A stretch of DNA of 64,000 nt from Stereocaulon alpinum (taxonomy: Eukaryota; Ascomycota; Lecanoromycetes; Lecanorales; Stereocaulaceae). Under the pieces are notes generated by a model, which was not told where the DNA came from, searched no databases, and was given only the letters and a program-made list of their open reading frames with translations. The translations under genes and the position numbers were made by a program. This document shows positions 11,335 through 22,705 of the stretch, one piece after another. The stretch's first letter is position 1. Each line of letters opens with the position of its first letter. The stretch spans positions 1-64,000 of the forward strand of contig JAEUBA010000099.1 of NCBI GenBank assembly GCA_018257865.1, in the 5' to 3' direction.

Positions 11335-12640
11335 TCAGAATTCAGTGGAGTGTGGGTAGCGGTGCTTTAGAGCCTCTGCAGCGGTTGGTCTTCTGGTGTG
11401 GTCCACGATGAGGAGAGAATCGATGAAGTCCAGAAGCCCTGGATCCAACTTGGGCCAGGTAGAGATTCAAGCTCCTGACGTAGAGTGGCTCCGTGAATAA
11501 AAGGTACTGGCCCATCGGTTTCAGTGGGCCAGATAGTTGGTCGATCTTGGCAATGCACCAGGGTTCGGTAGGCTTCTTCGACGACTTTATCACCATCACC
11601 GAAGGTTGTGTCATGCGCCAGCCAGTGCGCGAGCTAGTTCGTTAGCTGGGTATCTCAGGTAGAGGGTGCGACTACAATCCGTGACGCCAAGTGACCACAT
11701 ATCAGACGACAGCCAGCAACCCAAGCCTCGCCATACCTCCGGCGCCCTACACTCAATAGATTGTATGCACCATTTGTTGAATCCCTCCCCCATCACTGAG
11801 ATCGTCAGAAAAATGGGTATGGTTTATCCAGAGCACGTACGGTTTCCAAGATCTCCCAACTTCACCACTGGAGAAGCGCTGTCAATATTTGACAGGAAGA
11901 CATTGTTCGGATTTACGTCTGATCTTGTTAACATCATCAAAGTGACCTCAAGGGTAGACAGAGCTAACCCGTATGCATCGCATTTATAGATGCAAATAGA
12001 TCGAGTGCTTCCAAAACCGAACGGGGAATCATCTTGGGAAGGACAGATTTTTCGCGGTATGCCTCTGCGCGCACGATCCACAAAATATGCTCCATCCATC
12101 GAAAATCAAACATGGCGGTTCCTCGGAGGTCTTGTCATAGCGAGCACGACCGCGCCCCTCAACCATATCCCATTGTCCGACAACATCGTGAAGCATTCTT
12201 ATATACGGGCTGGTCTTGACAGGACCGGGCCCCTCGTACGTCTCTTACTCGCAGTTAAGAGCCATTCTTTCCATTGCAGGCGATCGGTGACCTGGAAATT
12301 CTGGGACGAATTCTTGCGGGGTGGGTGGAGGGGCGCTTTTGATCATGAAACTATGATCTGTGAGTTGTGGGCTTGTACGGACAGCGGGGGAATCGAGACT
12401 CGCAATCTAGATTCGGCAAAAGGGACGTGTACAGACCGTGCTTTGAAGATTGAGTTGGACCTCAAAGGCTCGAGCAATCTGTAGGCGCCCTTTGCCCCTG
12501 TGAGGACACGATTCGGAGTGACATTTTGTGACAATGCCTGCTTCCCGATCATATCGTATAAAGTGAAGCTCCAACGTTGTACACCTGGTAGGTACCTGGT
12601 AGGCCATGCGCATATCACATCAGCCTGGCCTATGACTTGT
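11335..12640 (-). pseudogene. Decayed protein-kinase-like gene
   Basis: Fragments of a kinase fold lie in correct order on the minus strand but in different frames. From 12618 downward: GAYRLLEPLRSNSIFKAR (nucleotide-loop region), MIKSA (the beta-3 lysine position), YIRMLHDVVG, WMEHILW (hinge region), then DVNPNNVFLS with KLGDLGN near 11870 (catalytic and metal-binding loops), then RAPEVWRG and SSDMWSLGV near 11740, WCIAKI, and a C-terminal LLDFIDSLLI...RRPTAAEALKH block ending at 11335. The usual HRDLKPxN is DVNPNN and DFG is DLG. At least two shifts of frame occur in the last 270 bp without plausible introns, and a stop lies in the catalytic-loop region. A badly read multi-intron gene remains possible. 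Confidence 0.6.
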
Positions 12641-13528
12641 AATAGGCATTGTCATAGGGCTGAAATCCCTCAATCCTGTAGCTCACCACGGCTCAGGCAT
12701 AGCTCAGGCACGGCTCAAGGGCCGCTCACCCTCGGCTGACCTCAAAGCAGCCGCTGCTTACCTTGGAGGCTAGAAGTGGAAGAGGGAAAAGTGTTTCGTG
12801 ATCATACCTAGTAGGGCAGGGAAGATGAAGAAAATTTGGGTCCTCTGTGAAACGGTTCTGAATCACGTTGTAGCTTTGAATACGTACAAGAGGCGCAAAG
12901 CCGTAGAGAAACGGGGCGTTACGGTAATGGAGAGATGATGCTAGTAGAGTACGATACCCAATTAGCAGGCTAGAATGATCATGGTTAGGTAGAGATAGTA
13001 AGCAGTCGGGCATCTATCCAGTCTATATCCACCGGTGTGACCCCGATCGACGCCTTCTCTCGGCCAACACTGATTGCATATGGACCCCACCATTGGTGGC
13101 ATCGGGCCTGCATGCCCCAAAACCGCGCGCTCTCAATTTGCTGTCACTGCAGACAATCATAAATAGTATCCTCATTCGCCTTCGTCATCGATCCTACTTT
13201 TTGTGCGCATCCAATCCCATCTTGCCGGCGACTTGCTTACCATCAGCAACCGCTTCTTAACTCCTCGTCGAACTTTTCCATTCTTCCTCTACTCCAGCGC
13301 AAGGGAATATTTTGTCTTGGATTGCAACACCGGCGGCAGATTCGTGTCCTCATACCATTGGCCTCACTTTTTCTCGCAATCAAATTATCTTGGATCCGTG
13401 AATGAGTACACAAGTATACAAAAGGTCAATTGGCCCCCCAAACCAAATACCCAGCTTTGCTCTCCAAAGATCATCTACGCTCGTCCTCTTCGCGGAAGAG
13501 GATTTGAGCTAGATAAGTTCTTGCGCAT
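12641..13528. other. Intergenic region before the ubiquitin-like-domain gene
   Basis: It holds a GCTCA-rich patch (about 12680-12735) and the probable 5' leader and promoter of the gene starting at 13529. A 160-codon frame at 13203 lacks recognisable protein features and is not called. Confidence 0.5.
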
Positions 13529-15444
13529 ATGCCGTAAGTCAAAGCACGGTATGCGCAAAATCCTTGCTAACAGACGGCTGCCCATAGGTTTAACATTACG
13601 ATCGATCACGCTACAAGTGCCAACAGCTCCGACCGATCTACCATATCAACAGACGAAGAAGAAGAAGACGACGGTGTTCACGTAGCATCTCCAAGATCTC
13701 CAAGATCCGCAGCCGACAGTTATTCTGATCCCGCGGAGGAGCACGACAGTAGCAGCCACAGCTGGACAAACGTAATATACCCCGAAGAAATCCAACCATC
13801 GGATTCCGCGTCGCGGCCTCGAACCTCAAACCAGCAGCGCCCACCTGCGCCCGAAGTGCCTCAACAAGACGAAGTGCGTCGGCCACACTATCGCCGTCAT
13901 ATAACACAGGAACGTGCGCATCACCACGCACCACGCAGAACGTATCCGAGACCACCACCCTCGGAACCTGCGGAAAGCGTGGAGTCGCACGAAGAATGGC
14001 AGGGCTACGGCGCCCGAGGCCCACCCCAGCATTATAGCCGCCAACAGTATTACGCTGCTGGATATCCCTCTCCTCTAGCGTATCAAACATACGCTCCACC
14101 GAGTGTTGTGCCCCCAGGCCAGCAGGCGATGGTGCCTTATGGCTTTCCCCCGTATCAACCTTCTATGGGTGCCATGGGTGCCATGGGTGCTATGGGTGCC
14201 ATGGGTGCTATGGGTGGGCCTGCTCCCTCCTACTTTGCCCATGGCCACCACACAGGCCATCATCCAGGACCAAGCCATGAGATGATACCTCACGCTCCTC
14301 CGGGGGGGTATTATCCGTTTCCACCACAGGGGTTCCCCATGTCTATGTCTCCTCCGCCTGTAGTGTTCCAGACATTGCCTGCTGTGTTCTCACCTCCGAT
14401 TCCAGCTCAACCTGCGACTCAACCTGCTGCTCCAGCCCCAGCCCCAACCCCAGCTCCAGCTCCGGCTCCAGCTCCAGCTCCGGCTCCGGCTCCAACACCG
14501 GCTCCAACTCCAACTCCGGCGCCACCTGCGCAAGCTGCGACGCCTCCACCGCCTCCGCCAGACACTTCACACGATTTCGACGAAAAGTTTGAACGAATTG
14601 AGAAGCTTTTCTTGGATCAGAAAGCAGAGCAAGAAGCAAAAGAAGCCGCGGCTCAGCAAGCGCTCAAGGATGCAGCTGCCAAAGCTGAAGCGGATAAACA
14701 GAGAGCTGAAGAAATTGCAGCGGCCTCTGCGGCAGCCGCAGCAGCAGCGAAAGAGGAGGTCGAAGCAGAATACAAAGCCGCCGCAGCAAAAGCTGCTGCA
14801 GACCAGGCAGCTGCTGAGAAAGCTGCAGCAGACGCCGCAGCGGCGGCAGCAGCAGCAGCTCCCCCTCCTCCACCAAAGGAGAAGGATAAGCCTCTCAAGT
14901 TCCAGGACGCGATAGGCAGAAAATTCAGTTTCCCTTTCCATTTATGTAACACCTGGTCGGTAAGTGGCCTTCTTATACTGGACTAGTGCTATCGGGCCTA
15001 TCTAACCGATACGTTACAGGGCATGGAATATCTAATCAAAGAAGCTTTCCTTCACGTCGAAGAATACGGACCACACGTGGACAAAGGAATGTACGACTTG
15101 ATTGGCCCACATGGTGAAATTGTGATGAAATCGGTTTGGGAGACAGTGGTCGAGCCCGGTTGGTCGATTTCAATGCACATGTGGCCACTGCCAGAGCCTC
15201 CGCCGCCAGAAGAAGAACCCCCTGCCGAAGAAGTGGCTGATATTGTAATTGTTGATGAAGGTGGGCCTCCTCCACCTCCATCACATGGTGCGCTTCTGCC
15301 CCCAGCGGTGCATCTAGTAAGCTATGCTGACACTGAACAGAAGAGCAGCCGAAGAAGAAGAAGAAACAGAAGAATCCTGGGGCATTTATGCTATGGGGCT
15401 CAGGACCTTCGAAGAAAAAGAACGGCAAAGCCAAAAAGAAGTAA
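13529..15444 (+). CDS. Pro/Ala-rich protein with fungal ubiquitin-like domain (ULD_2 type)
   Basis: Function unknown. The start codon sits in a 5-nt coding exon (13529-13533, ATGCC), joined to 13588-14959 and then to an exon starting at 15020; frame is kept. The N-terminus is acidic and Ser-rich, followed by Pro/Gln/Tyr-rich sequence, five Gly-Ala-Met repeats (14165-14209), an Ala-Pro run (about 14420-14535) and an Ala/Lys/Glu coiled coil (about 14580-14860). A ubiquitin-like module lies at about residues 438-515: KFQDAIGRKFSFPF, then MEYLIKEAF, then the GPHGEIVMKSVWE block. This is the ubiquitin-like domain found in many fungal proteins of unknown role. A last intron with a GCTGACACTGAACAG 3' end at about 15322-15337 would switch to a Lys-rich tail ending at 15444 (NGKAKKK). 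Read without it, the frame runs to 15529. The donor of that intron is unresolved. Confidence 0.75.
14165..14209 (+). repeat. 9-bp tandem repeat, five copies, coding Met-Gly-Ala
   Basis: Five units of ATGGGTGCY lie within the ubiquitin-like-domain gene. They differ only in the silent last base (C or T). Each unit adds Met-Gly-Ala, so copy number can change without breaking the frame. Confidence 0.9.
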
Positions 15445-16418
15445 AAGCATTGTGGGATATGCATTGCTGCTCGTGTCTCATTCTAGACATCACCAAGGCG
15501 AGAAGTGGCTGTGCGGTCTACTCCATTGATACGTGACCGAAGATCCCAGCGCCAGACCCGATCACCACTCACTACTGCCAGGGCCCGTGCCTGCCCTCCA
15601 CTTCTAGCGATATCAGATATGTTTATCCTTTACCTCGCGCGGCGAGAAGTCATACAAATGATGAACCCACGGATCCCAGCTACGACGTACTACACCTACG
15701 ACTTACGATTTCCTACACTCGACTCTGCTCAGAATGAGAGTTGCAAATTTGGCGTTAAATACCCACCACCAGTCGTTGCATTTGAGAGTTTACAGAACAT
15801 GGGCGTTCAGAAGCATGCATCAGCGAGGGCGCAGAGCATGCCAGGGGCAAATTAGAGACAATAGGTGGTTTGGTGCTTTTGGCGATTTGGGTGATACAGT
15901 CAGCGATGACCTTCACCTTCGTTCTTGGTGTTTGGGGAAGAGTCACCTTTGATACCATTTCTTGAGCGTTTCGTCACTCGACATCTGGTCTTAGCTCGAT
16001 TATACCCGTGCACTGCTTTTCCTCTGCGATACTTTCAACATATGGAAAATCTAATTGTTAGCTACAACATCATCCTGCAAGCATATCCTCCAACTAACCC
16101 ATATCAAGCAGCTTGGCTTTCTACGGCTGCAACCATGACTACATATATATCTGACTCATTCCCCTATCCTATCCTACACGTAGCTCTCAAGCATACGTGC
16201 ATGACTCACTCAGCTGCTCGCCAATTTCTTATGCAGCTATAACCACTCTCCGCACCTCGCCCGTCTTACAAATGGCTAGACCCTGCTGCATAAACGACTC
16301 CCACATACATACATCCATCCCCCCCCATACAAGCGCAACATATCTCTCTCACCTCCTCATCCCCAACATAGACCCCAGCATGCTATAACCACCGCAAACA
16401 ACAAAACACAAAAATTCC

Positions 16419-16420
<2 letters not shown>
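15445..16420. other. Intergenic region with no recognised gene
   Basis: Several chance open frames, none with recognisable protein character. The last part is A/C-rich and becomes the leader of the gene at 16490. Confidence 0.5.

Positions 16421-16459
<39 letters not shown>
16421..16459 (+). repeat. Uninterrupted run of 39 cytosines
   Basis: A pure C run, one T at 16460, then six more C. It ends about 30 bp before the ATG at 16490 and so probably lies in the 5' leader or core promoter of that gene. Runs of this length are prone to length change and to sequencing error, so the exact count should not be trusted. Confidence 0.85.
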
Positions 16460-16462
<3 letters not shown>

Positions 16463-16489
16463 CCCCAACCCCACCAGCCCAAAAACAAA

Positions 16490-17191
16490 ATGTGTTTCAC
16501 AACCCCACCCTCCCGGCACGACCCCGAAATCACCGTCCCCGCCCGCCCCATCTCAATCTCCCACCACAACTCCCGCATAGAAGTCATAACGCCGCCCTCG
16601 CACTCCCACAGCGCCCCGAAACGCTCATATTCGCAATCGCGCGCCCGTCCTGCTCCAACTGAGACGAGGAGATTGAGTTCGGGGCACCTGGTCACTGTGC
16701 ATACGATTTCGCCAAGAGGGAGTGGGACGCAAGTGGTAAAGCGGGAGCAGAGGGAAGAGTGGCAGAGATCGCCGCGACATTCGGGGGCGTTGCAGAGTCC
16801 GAGATATTCGGGTAATGTTCAATATGGAGGGAGTCCACGACATTCTGGGGGCTTGAGTAGTCCGCGACTTTCAAACCGCGCGATCATGCAAGAAATAGTG
16901 CCTACGTCTCCGCGACAGAGTAGGACGGTGATAATTGCGCCGCCTAGACAGTCGGGTAATAGTGTGCATTTTCAAGAGGAGGTGCAGGTTTTGGGCGAGG
17001 GGAGGCCTGCGATTGTGGGGAGGAGTAGTGGGAGTAGGCGGTATTCGAATTCTGGTGGGGCAAGGCCGCATTATAGGAGTCCGAGACAGAGTAGTGTCAG
17101 TGTGAGGAGTACGAGGGAGAAAATGATTGAGGTTGATGAGGATGGGAGGGAAGGAAGGGGGTGGGAGAGGAGGGATGAGAGGAGGTGGTGA
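16490..17191 (+). CDS. Basic Ser/Arg-rich protein with SPRxS repeats
   Basis: I do not recognise a family. A single open frame of 233 aa starts at an ATG just after the poly-C tract. It is rich in Ser, Arg and Pro and carries seven S/P-P-R-x-S units: SPRHSG, SPRYSG, SPRHSG, SPRLSN, SPRQSR, PPRQSG, SPRQSS (about residues 94-205). Such Ser-Pro-Arg units are typical proline-directed phosphorylation sites, but that role is inference. The C-terminus is acidic/basic mixed (EDGREGRGWERRDERRW). No signal peptide, membrane segment or folded domain is visible. It converges with the synaptojanin-type gene, about 210 bp away. The regular repeats argue that the frame is real. Confidence 0.6.
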   Translation: MCFTTPPSRHDPEITVPARPISISHHNSRIEVITPPSHSHSAPKRSYSQSRARPAPTETRRLSSGHLVTVHTISPRGSGTQVVKREQREEWQRSPRHSGALQSPRYSGNVQYGGSPRHSGGLSSPRLSNRAIMQEIVPTSPRQSRTVIIAPPRQSGNSVHFQEEVQVLGEGRPAIVGRSSGSRRYSNSGGARPHYRSPRQSSVSVRSTREKMIEVDEDGREGRGWERRDERRW

Positions 17192-17400
17192 TGGGGAGTG
17201 AGGGGCGAAGGATCTGAGCTATAGCTACGGAATGGGAGAAGAGCGTTGATTTTTGTGAGCACGGACTACGGAGGGCAAGAGATAACATTGGTTGAATTGG
17301 AGAGAATGGGTAGATGGTCAACGCTTCGTCTACCTCATGGAGGGCTACGAACGCACATGAGACCGCTCGAAGACTGACCCTTACGGCACCTCCACTCCAG

Positions 17401-20400
17401 CTACGGCCGGCGCGTCGGCTGTAAGGATGGTATAGCACTGGCACCATCGTTGGCATCATCCATCAAATCATTTGTGCAACTTTTATCTCCGACGCTCGTC
17501 CTTCTAGCTGGAAGAGGTGGTCCATCAGGATCGGTTGGCAGAGGTCTGGACGACGATGCTAGAGGAGGCTGCTGCCGTGGCGATGGTATTGGTGCAGCTT
17601 CCGATGTGCGTCGTGGAGGTGGAGGGAAAGCGCCTTTCGGACCGTCGCTAGGTATTCTTTGTATCGGTGGAGGTAGTGTTGACACTGTCCTTTTAGTCCC
17701 GGTCTCCTGACTTACCTGCCTACCACTGGACTTGGTAAGTAAAGCAGGCTTCTTCGGAACAGGTGGCACTGGTTTGCGTGACGATGTCGACATGGTTGAT
17801 GCCTGACTCGAGGCTCTTGACCTTGGCTCTGGGACAGGGGCTTGCACTCGCACGGACTCACGAGCACGAATCGATGACACAGGTTGATACAACTCGGAAG
17901 GTGGCGGAAGAGTGCGAGAGCCTTTAGGTGCAGAACTCGTTGCCTGGCTTTTTGAGCTTTCTTTGGGTCCAGTTTTGTCAATGACCACCCAATCAGGTTC
18001 GTCCGTGGGAGTGAAAGGGTTCGAAGGCCTGTTAGCATTGAGAACCGAGTGTCCATTCGGAGGTCTGACGTTGGAACGGGCTGGAAGACCTAGTCGAGTT
18101 GGTTAGAATCCATCATATGCGTAACGTAGTCAGAAGGCTCCTCACCATTATCCAGCCACCACTTGCGGCGGTCTGAACTTGCAGGAGGAAGTTCCGGAGC
18201 GATGGACTCATATCCTATGAGGTCTTCATCATCGATACCATCGTCCCCGGCATTGGCTGTGATATCGCCAATGTCCGCTTTTCGTTTGGCATAGAGTTCT
18301 CGACTCAAGCTCTGTTTTCTAGACTCGTCGACATCACTAACAGTGCATTGGAAAGTCGCGAAAACTGGCCTGTGGTCGGAGAAGCGTAGTGGTGCAGTCG
18401 AGTAGTTGATTTGCTTAAGAACATCTCCTTTCCGAAGTACGCGATCACACCAGGCGGGAATCCTCGCCTTCTCGCTAAGTTGCATCGTCAGCAAGGATCA
18501 CGTGCAATGAGGAGGGCAGCATACGAAGAATCGTAATCATCTGTGCCATTGTCGTATTTATACGTTGGCATGAACGTGATCTTTGATTCCGAATAGTAGG
18601 GGAAAGCGTGCCCAGCAACCATCTGCAAGTTCAACTTTTCATGATCCAATCAGCATAACCCCTTCACTTTATCACGTGTTGCTTCTCACCTGGTCGTTCT
18701 GATACAGTGTGTCCAAGTCACCTGCTCTGATCAGCCGGCGCACTTTGTCATTACTAAGGCCGATCCTATAATTGAAGTCTCCTAGCCAAATGATGGCGTC
18801 GTGGTCATCTATTGACCGGTTCCGTTGGAACCGTAAGCCATGGCTGATAGTATGATAGTCTCGATTCCTCTCGTCGTAATTTGCAAAGCCAGCAGCGAAG
18901 TGAGCTGTCACGAAACAAATGCGTGTATTTGCGTAATCCATTCGTATTGCTACAGCCCCTTTATTGCCTGCCATGCCAGACATGCCGGTCTTCTCGTCGT
19001 TAGTCTCGACCTTTAGGAAAGGGGCAACGAAACATACCTTCTTAACGCTACCTTCTACGTTTTTGATCTTGTGTAGAATACTAACTTTCACAAAGACCAT
19101 CAGTGCAGCCCCCACAAGCTGTCCGCTGCGTAGGAGAATGTATTCTTCTGAGGATTCTTTCCTCGCGCTGGAATTCAGAGTTCGTCTCGCTGCATCTTCC
19201 CAAGCCTGACGTCTCACTGGATCTGTAGACATGATCTGTTGGGGACTGAGCTCAACTATCTCCTGAAACCCGACGGCAACGATGCCAGGGTGTTGCTGTG
19301 ATCTATTGATCTCAGGCCAAAGCCAGGCCGTCAGATCTTCTTTGACGCCGCCACCGCGGCCATTCAGATTGAAAGTCCCCGCCCATATCTGCACCATATC
19401 TGATGTTGAATACTCGTTCGCCCTCCTCTTGAGCTCAGCATTGACCCAGTCGGCGATGGGATCATATAGGTGTACTGGTTGTTGATCCATTAGACGGCCC
19501 AGCAGTACATCAATGGTGTTCTGTCTTCCCTTATCTGCGAAATTGTTGATGAACATCCTAGTTGCACTTTTACGTGCATCAGCTATGGCGCCGGCTAGTG
19601 ACATCTTGCCATGTCGGGTAAAAGAAGACTTCAAAGCTCCAGTACCGGCATAGATCTTGGAGAGCGCATCACCGTTATCGGCCCAGAGGCTGGAGTGTCT
19701 GACCCAGAAATCTGCTGTAGCGTGCTCTTTGCGGTGATGTAGAAACAGTTCCAAGCCCATTTGACTTATGATCGTCTGAATGAGGTTGGTACGGTCTAGG
19801 CAATCCAAGCAGTTTGTGCGGAAAACCCCTTCTTGCTGTGATAACACTACTGTCCCAAACCGCAGTGACTTCTCATCGTTGTATCCATTGCGGGACCTGT
19901 TCCCTTCCTCGCACAAGAAATATACGAAACTTTCAGCACGATTCTGAATCAGTCTCTTGACCATGCTAGCAGCTTCGTATCCTCCGGGACCTTTCGTTTC
20001 CGCGTGAAAATCAAATTGCGACTCAAGAAGACGATGCTCGGTTGGGTTGGTGAGATCGACAACCTGATTCAAGGGGCTATGTTGTACATGATAGTTGTAT
20101 CTCGCAGTTAATTCAGCTTCTCCGGGTTTCGACACGCTCAAAAGATTGAGAATGTGAACAGTACCATAATCTACTTCCAAAGAATCAAAGTGTTTATCGA
20201 AAGCTGGCTGCGTTGCTTCCGCAGATCGAGTGATTTGTATCTTCTGCTGTCCAGGAATCAGACCTGCTGCTTGTTCCCAGAAGAGCGGCACGGAGCCCCG
20301 AATCTGAGCATAGGAGAAACATAGACTTGAAGGATGATAGAAAACGGTCTCGGTCTCAACGAAGTTTGCCACATTACCATCATCATCGATGCCCCGAGAG

Positions 20401-21359
20401 TTGAACCTCGTTCCAGCACGCCTACAAGATAGCCTGGAGATGACAGTCAAAGTCGACGGCAGATTACTTTTTAGAGCTCTGAGAGGAGAAGAAGAAGTTG
20501 GGATGGTGACTGTTGATACAAATCCTCTGATGGCTGATGTGAGGATTCGAGATGAATCGAGTATGGATTTCTCATGTGCTGCAAGTCGCGAACGGAATTT
20601 AATGAGGGGGTCTATCATGTAGGAGTTCCAAAGAAAGCTTTCCTCTAGATTATCGACATCGAACGCCGATTGCTCAGAGGATCTAAAGGCATTTAGATCT
20701 TCCGACTTGGGGAGAGGGACAGGATGACACACCTGTCCTGCAAGCGATTGGTCAGGTCAAAGTCTACACTGTAATAGAAGGTCCCGCCGCCGAGGAGCTT
20801 CTTCAACTCGTGGCATGGATGCTCATAGGCCGGATCTCGAGTATCGGGACCGTGGTCGTGCATGTTAGGAGCGACATAGTCTGTTGAATAAGGGTCGAAG
20901 TCTCCTTGAGACTCATATTCGTAATCATCCTTGTTCAGGCAGTCTTGGGCGAATCAGTGACTGTACTATCAGCAGACTTAAGAAGCATCAGAAATAGTAT
21001 TAGACAGACTGACAAAACTCAACAGAAAGTATTCTCTGAACAGTCTCACTTGGCCTCACCGTAGCCACTCGAACAGCTCCGCTGATGACACAAAGGAAGA
21101 CATCGGCGTTTATGTTGATTAGACCAAGGGTTCCATGTACTCCAGATGGCCGCAGCGAGCGGTAATCTGCAAGGTCGACATCCTCAAGCGTCGCGAATTC
21201 AACCATACACTTGGATGCCGACGTCTTGGCGTTAGCTCCATAGCTGAGCGTCTCGGCAGTGGTACTTGAGGAGCTGTAGCGGAAAACGAGAGCGTGAGTA
21301 TCCGTAACAAGAGCAAAAGATCTCTGAGGGTGGTCCCGCAGGAGAAGCCGTAGAGCCAT
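17401..21359 (-). CDS. Synaptojanin-type phosphoinositide phosphatase (SAC domain plus 5-phosphatase)
   Basis: Dual lipid phosphatase related to yeast Inp51/52/53 and fission yeast Syj1, clearing PI4P and PI(4,5)P2 at endocytic sites. Six exons, 21359-21014, 20943-20733, 20682-18690, 18622-18525, 18474-18146 and 18089-17401, keep frame and give 1221 aa. The SAC domain spans about residues 60-500 with the catalytic C-x5-R motif intact (RTNCLDCLDRTN, 474-485), so this domain should be active. The 5-phosphatase domain starts at about 612 (WAGTFNLNG), then VGFQEIVEL, GNKGAVAIRM, WLGDFNYRIG (about 824-833), ARIPAWCDRV and FSDHRPVFATF. A Pro-rich tail of about 230 aa (PPVPKKP, LPPPIQRIP, FPPPPRR) could bind SH3 proteins. 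A GTAAGT at about 17720 in the tail could be a further intron, but the frame is open through it. Confidence 0.92.
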
Positions 21360-22039
21360 CGGTGCTTGCTTGTTAGACGAAATACATTATCCGGCATAAG
21401 CTGAGTCAGTATGCTGATCTAGATATGTGCAAGATCGCATTTTGGCCTTGTCTAACGTCATGGAGCCAAGGATCAAGTTTGGCTGGTGGTGTTGTTGTCT
21501 GCAGGTTTGTTGTACGGGAAGTTGCGTGAGAGTGACTTCCCACGATTCAGTAAGACTTCTTACCCTGCTTCCGATTATTACGCAAGGACCAATAACCAGC
21601 TGTACCGTGTCTCCTATGACTCCCAGTGACTATGAGCTTGTCTATGTCAATCACAGCCAGGGTTTACTGCCACCACTGACAGGTTTGATTAAACCATGGG
21701 TTGCACTATATTACTATTATAACAAGCCTCAGGCTAGATTTATAGTCCTTGCTGCTGTGCTAAGATACATGCTAGAGCTTCAAGCCACCAGCCTTTAAGC
21801 AACTGATTTAAAGCAACGCCATGAATGAATGCAGACCGCTGTGGGGGTATCATGCTGTTGATATGTGAACGCCTCCTATGATGCAGGATCAAGTCGTGAC
21901 AACATAGATGTCGTGGGTGTAAATGCAAAGGTCTCGTCACCGCCCCATCGTAACTTTGTCAAAAGGAAATCGTGCTGCCCTTCTCTCTTAACATCATCAC
22001 CTCTAGCCAAGGCCATGGAACATCTCCTCAATCACAACC
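21360..22039. other. Upstream region of the synaptojanin-type gene
   Basis: Contains the promoter and leader of the gene on its left and the 3' flank of the coiled-coil gene on its right. No further gene or clear site seen. Confidence 0.5.
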
Positions 22040-22618
22040 TCAATCCTTTCCCAACTCGGTCATTCGCCGCTCAAGCGCAGCCACCAGCGCCTTCTCGGCC
22101 ATGTCATATGCGTCGTCAACTCGCTTCGCCGAAGCAATCATACGCCCTTCTATCTCTGATTTCCGACGGAGGATATCATAGAGGCGTTCCATTCGCTGTT
22201 TATGCTTGTGTCTCCTGTTTTGAGTGAATAAGCTTCACGACCTTCATTCGTACTCAAGTGGCTAAGTGGACAAGTGGACAGCATACGTCCGCCTCGATAT
22301 CTCGTCGAATGTCGCATTTATGTCATCTTCGATTCTCTGCATCTTTTCCTCGTACGACCTGATGATACTGGCGCGGCGATTCCGTTGGCGGGCCTTGGCC
22401 TGGTGGGAGGTCAGCATCTTGGGTTGAACCTGGCTGAGGAATTGGACGGAGACGGTATCACAGACATCTCTCCGCATCTTTTCAGCCATCTTCACGACTT
22501 TGTCATCACCTTCCGAGCTCTGAGAGCTTTGCTGAGAGGCACTGTCTTCATCTGTGGCTGGAATTTGGGTGGGTGCTTTTCTTGCCGTGTGCCGAGGCTT
22601 CGTAACTCGAAATGGTGC
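22040..22618 (-). CDS. Small coiled-coil protein, unknown function
   Basis: Two exons, 22618-22287 and 22214-22040, give 168 aa. The ATG at 22618 (MAPFRVTKPRHTARK) is the first in frame; reading further upstream needs a TTG start. The basic N-terminus is followed by a Ser/Gln/Glu stretch and then a long charged helix from about residue 55 to the end (KMAEKMRRDV, EEKMQRIEDDINATFDEISRR, then MERLYDILRRKSEIEG and ALVAALERRMTEL). The splice joins two parts of one continuous helix, which supports the model. Its composition suggests a structural or complex subunit such as a kinetochore or vesicle-tethering component. I cannot name a family. Confidence 0.65.
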
Positions 22619-22705
22619 CATGGCTGAGAAAAGGGAGAGACTGATGTGCGGTGCAAAATTTGAAGGGTTCAACAGGCGGCGGGAGGTTGCGGGGCTGACT
22701 GAGTG

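Noticed and set aside
13203..13685. 160-codon + strand open frame
   Set aside because: It overlaps the 5-nt first exon and intron of the ubiquitin-like-domain gene in another frame and has no protein-like features; it is probably leader sequence.
14567..14952. Ala- or Cys/Arg-rich minus-strand frames opposite the coiled coil
   Set aside because: They are antisense shadows of GCA/AAG-rich coding repeats.
21675..21705. Short inverted repeat GGTTT-GATT-AAACC
   Set aside because: Arms are only five bases, well within chance expectation.
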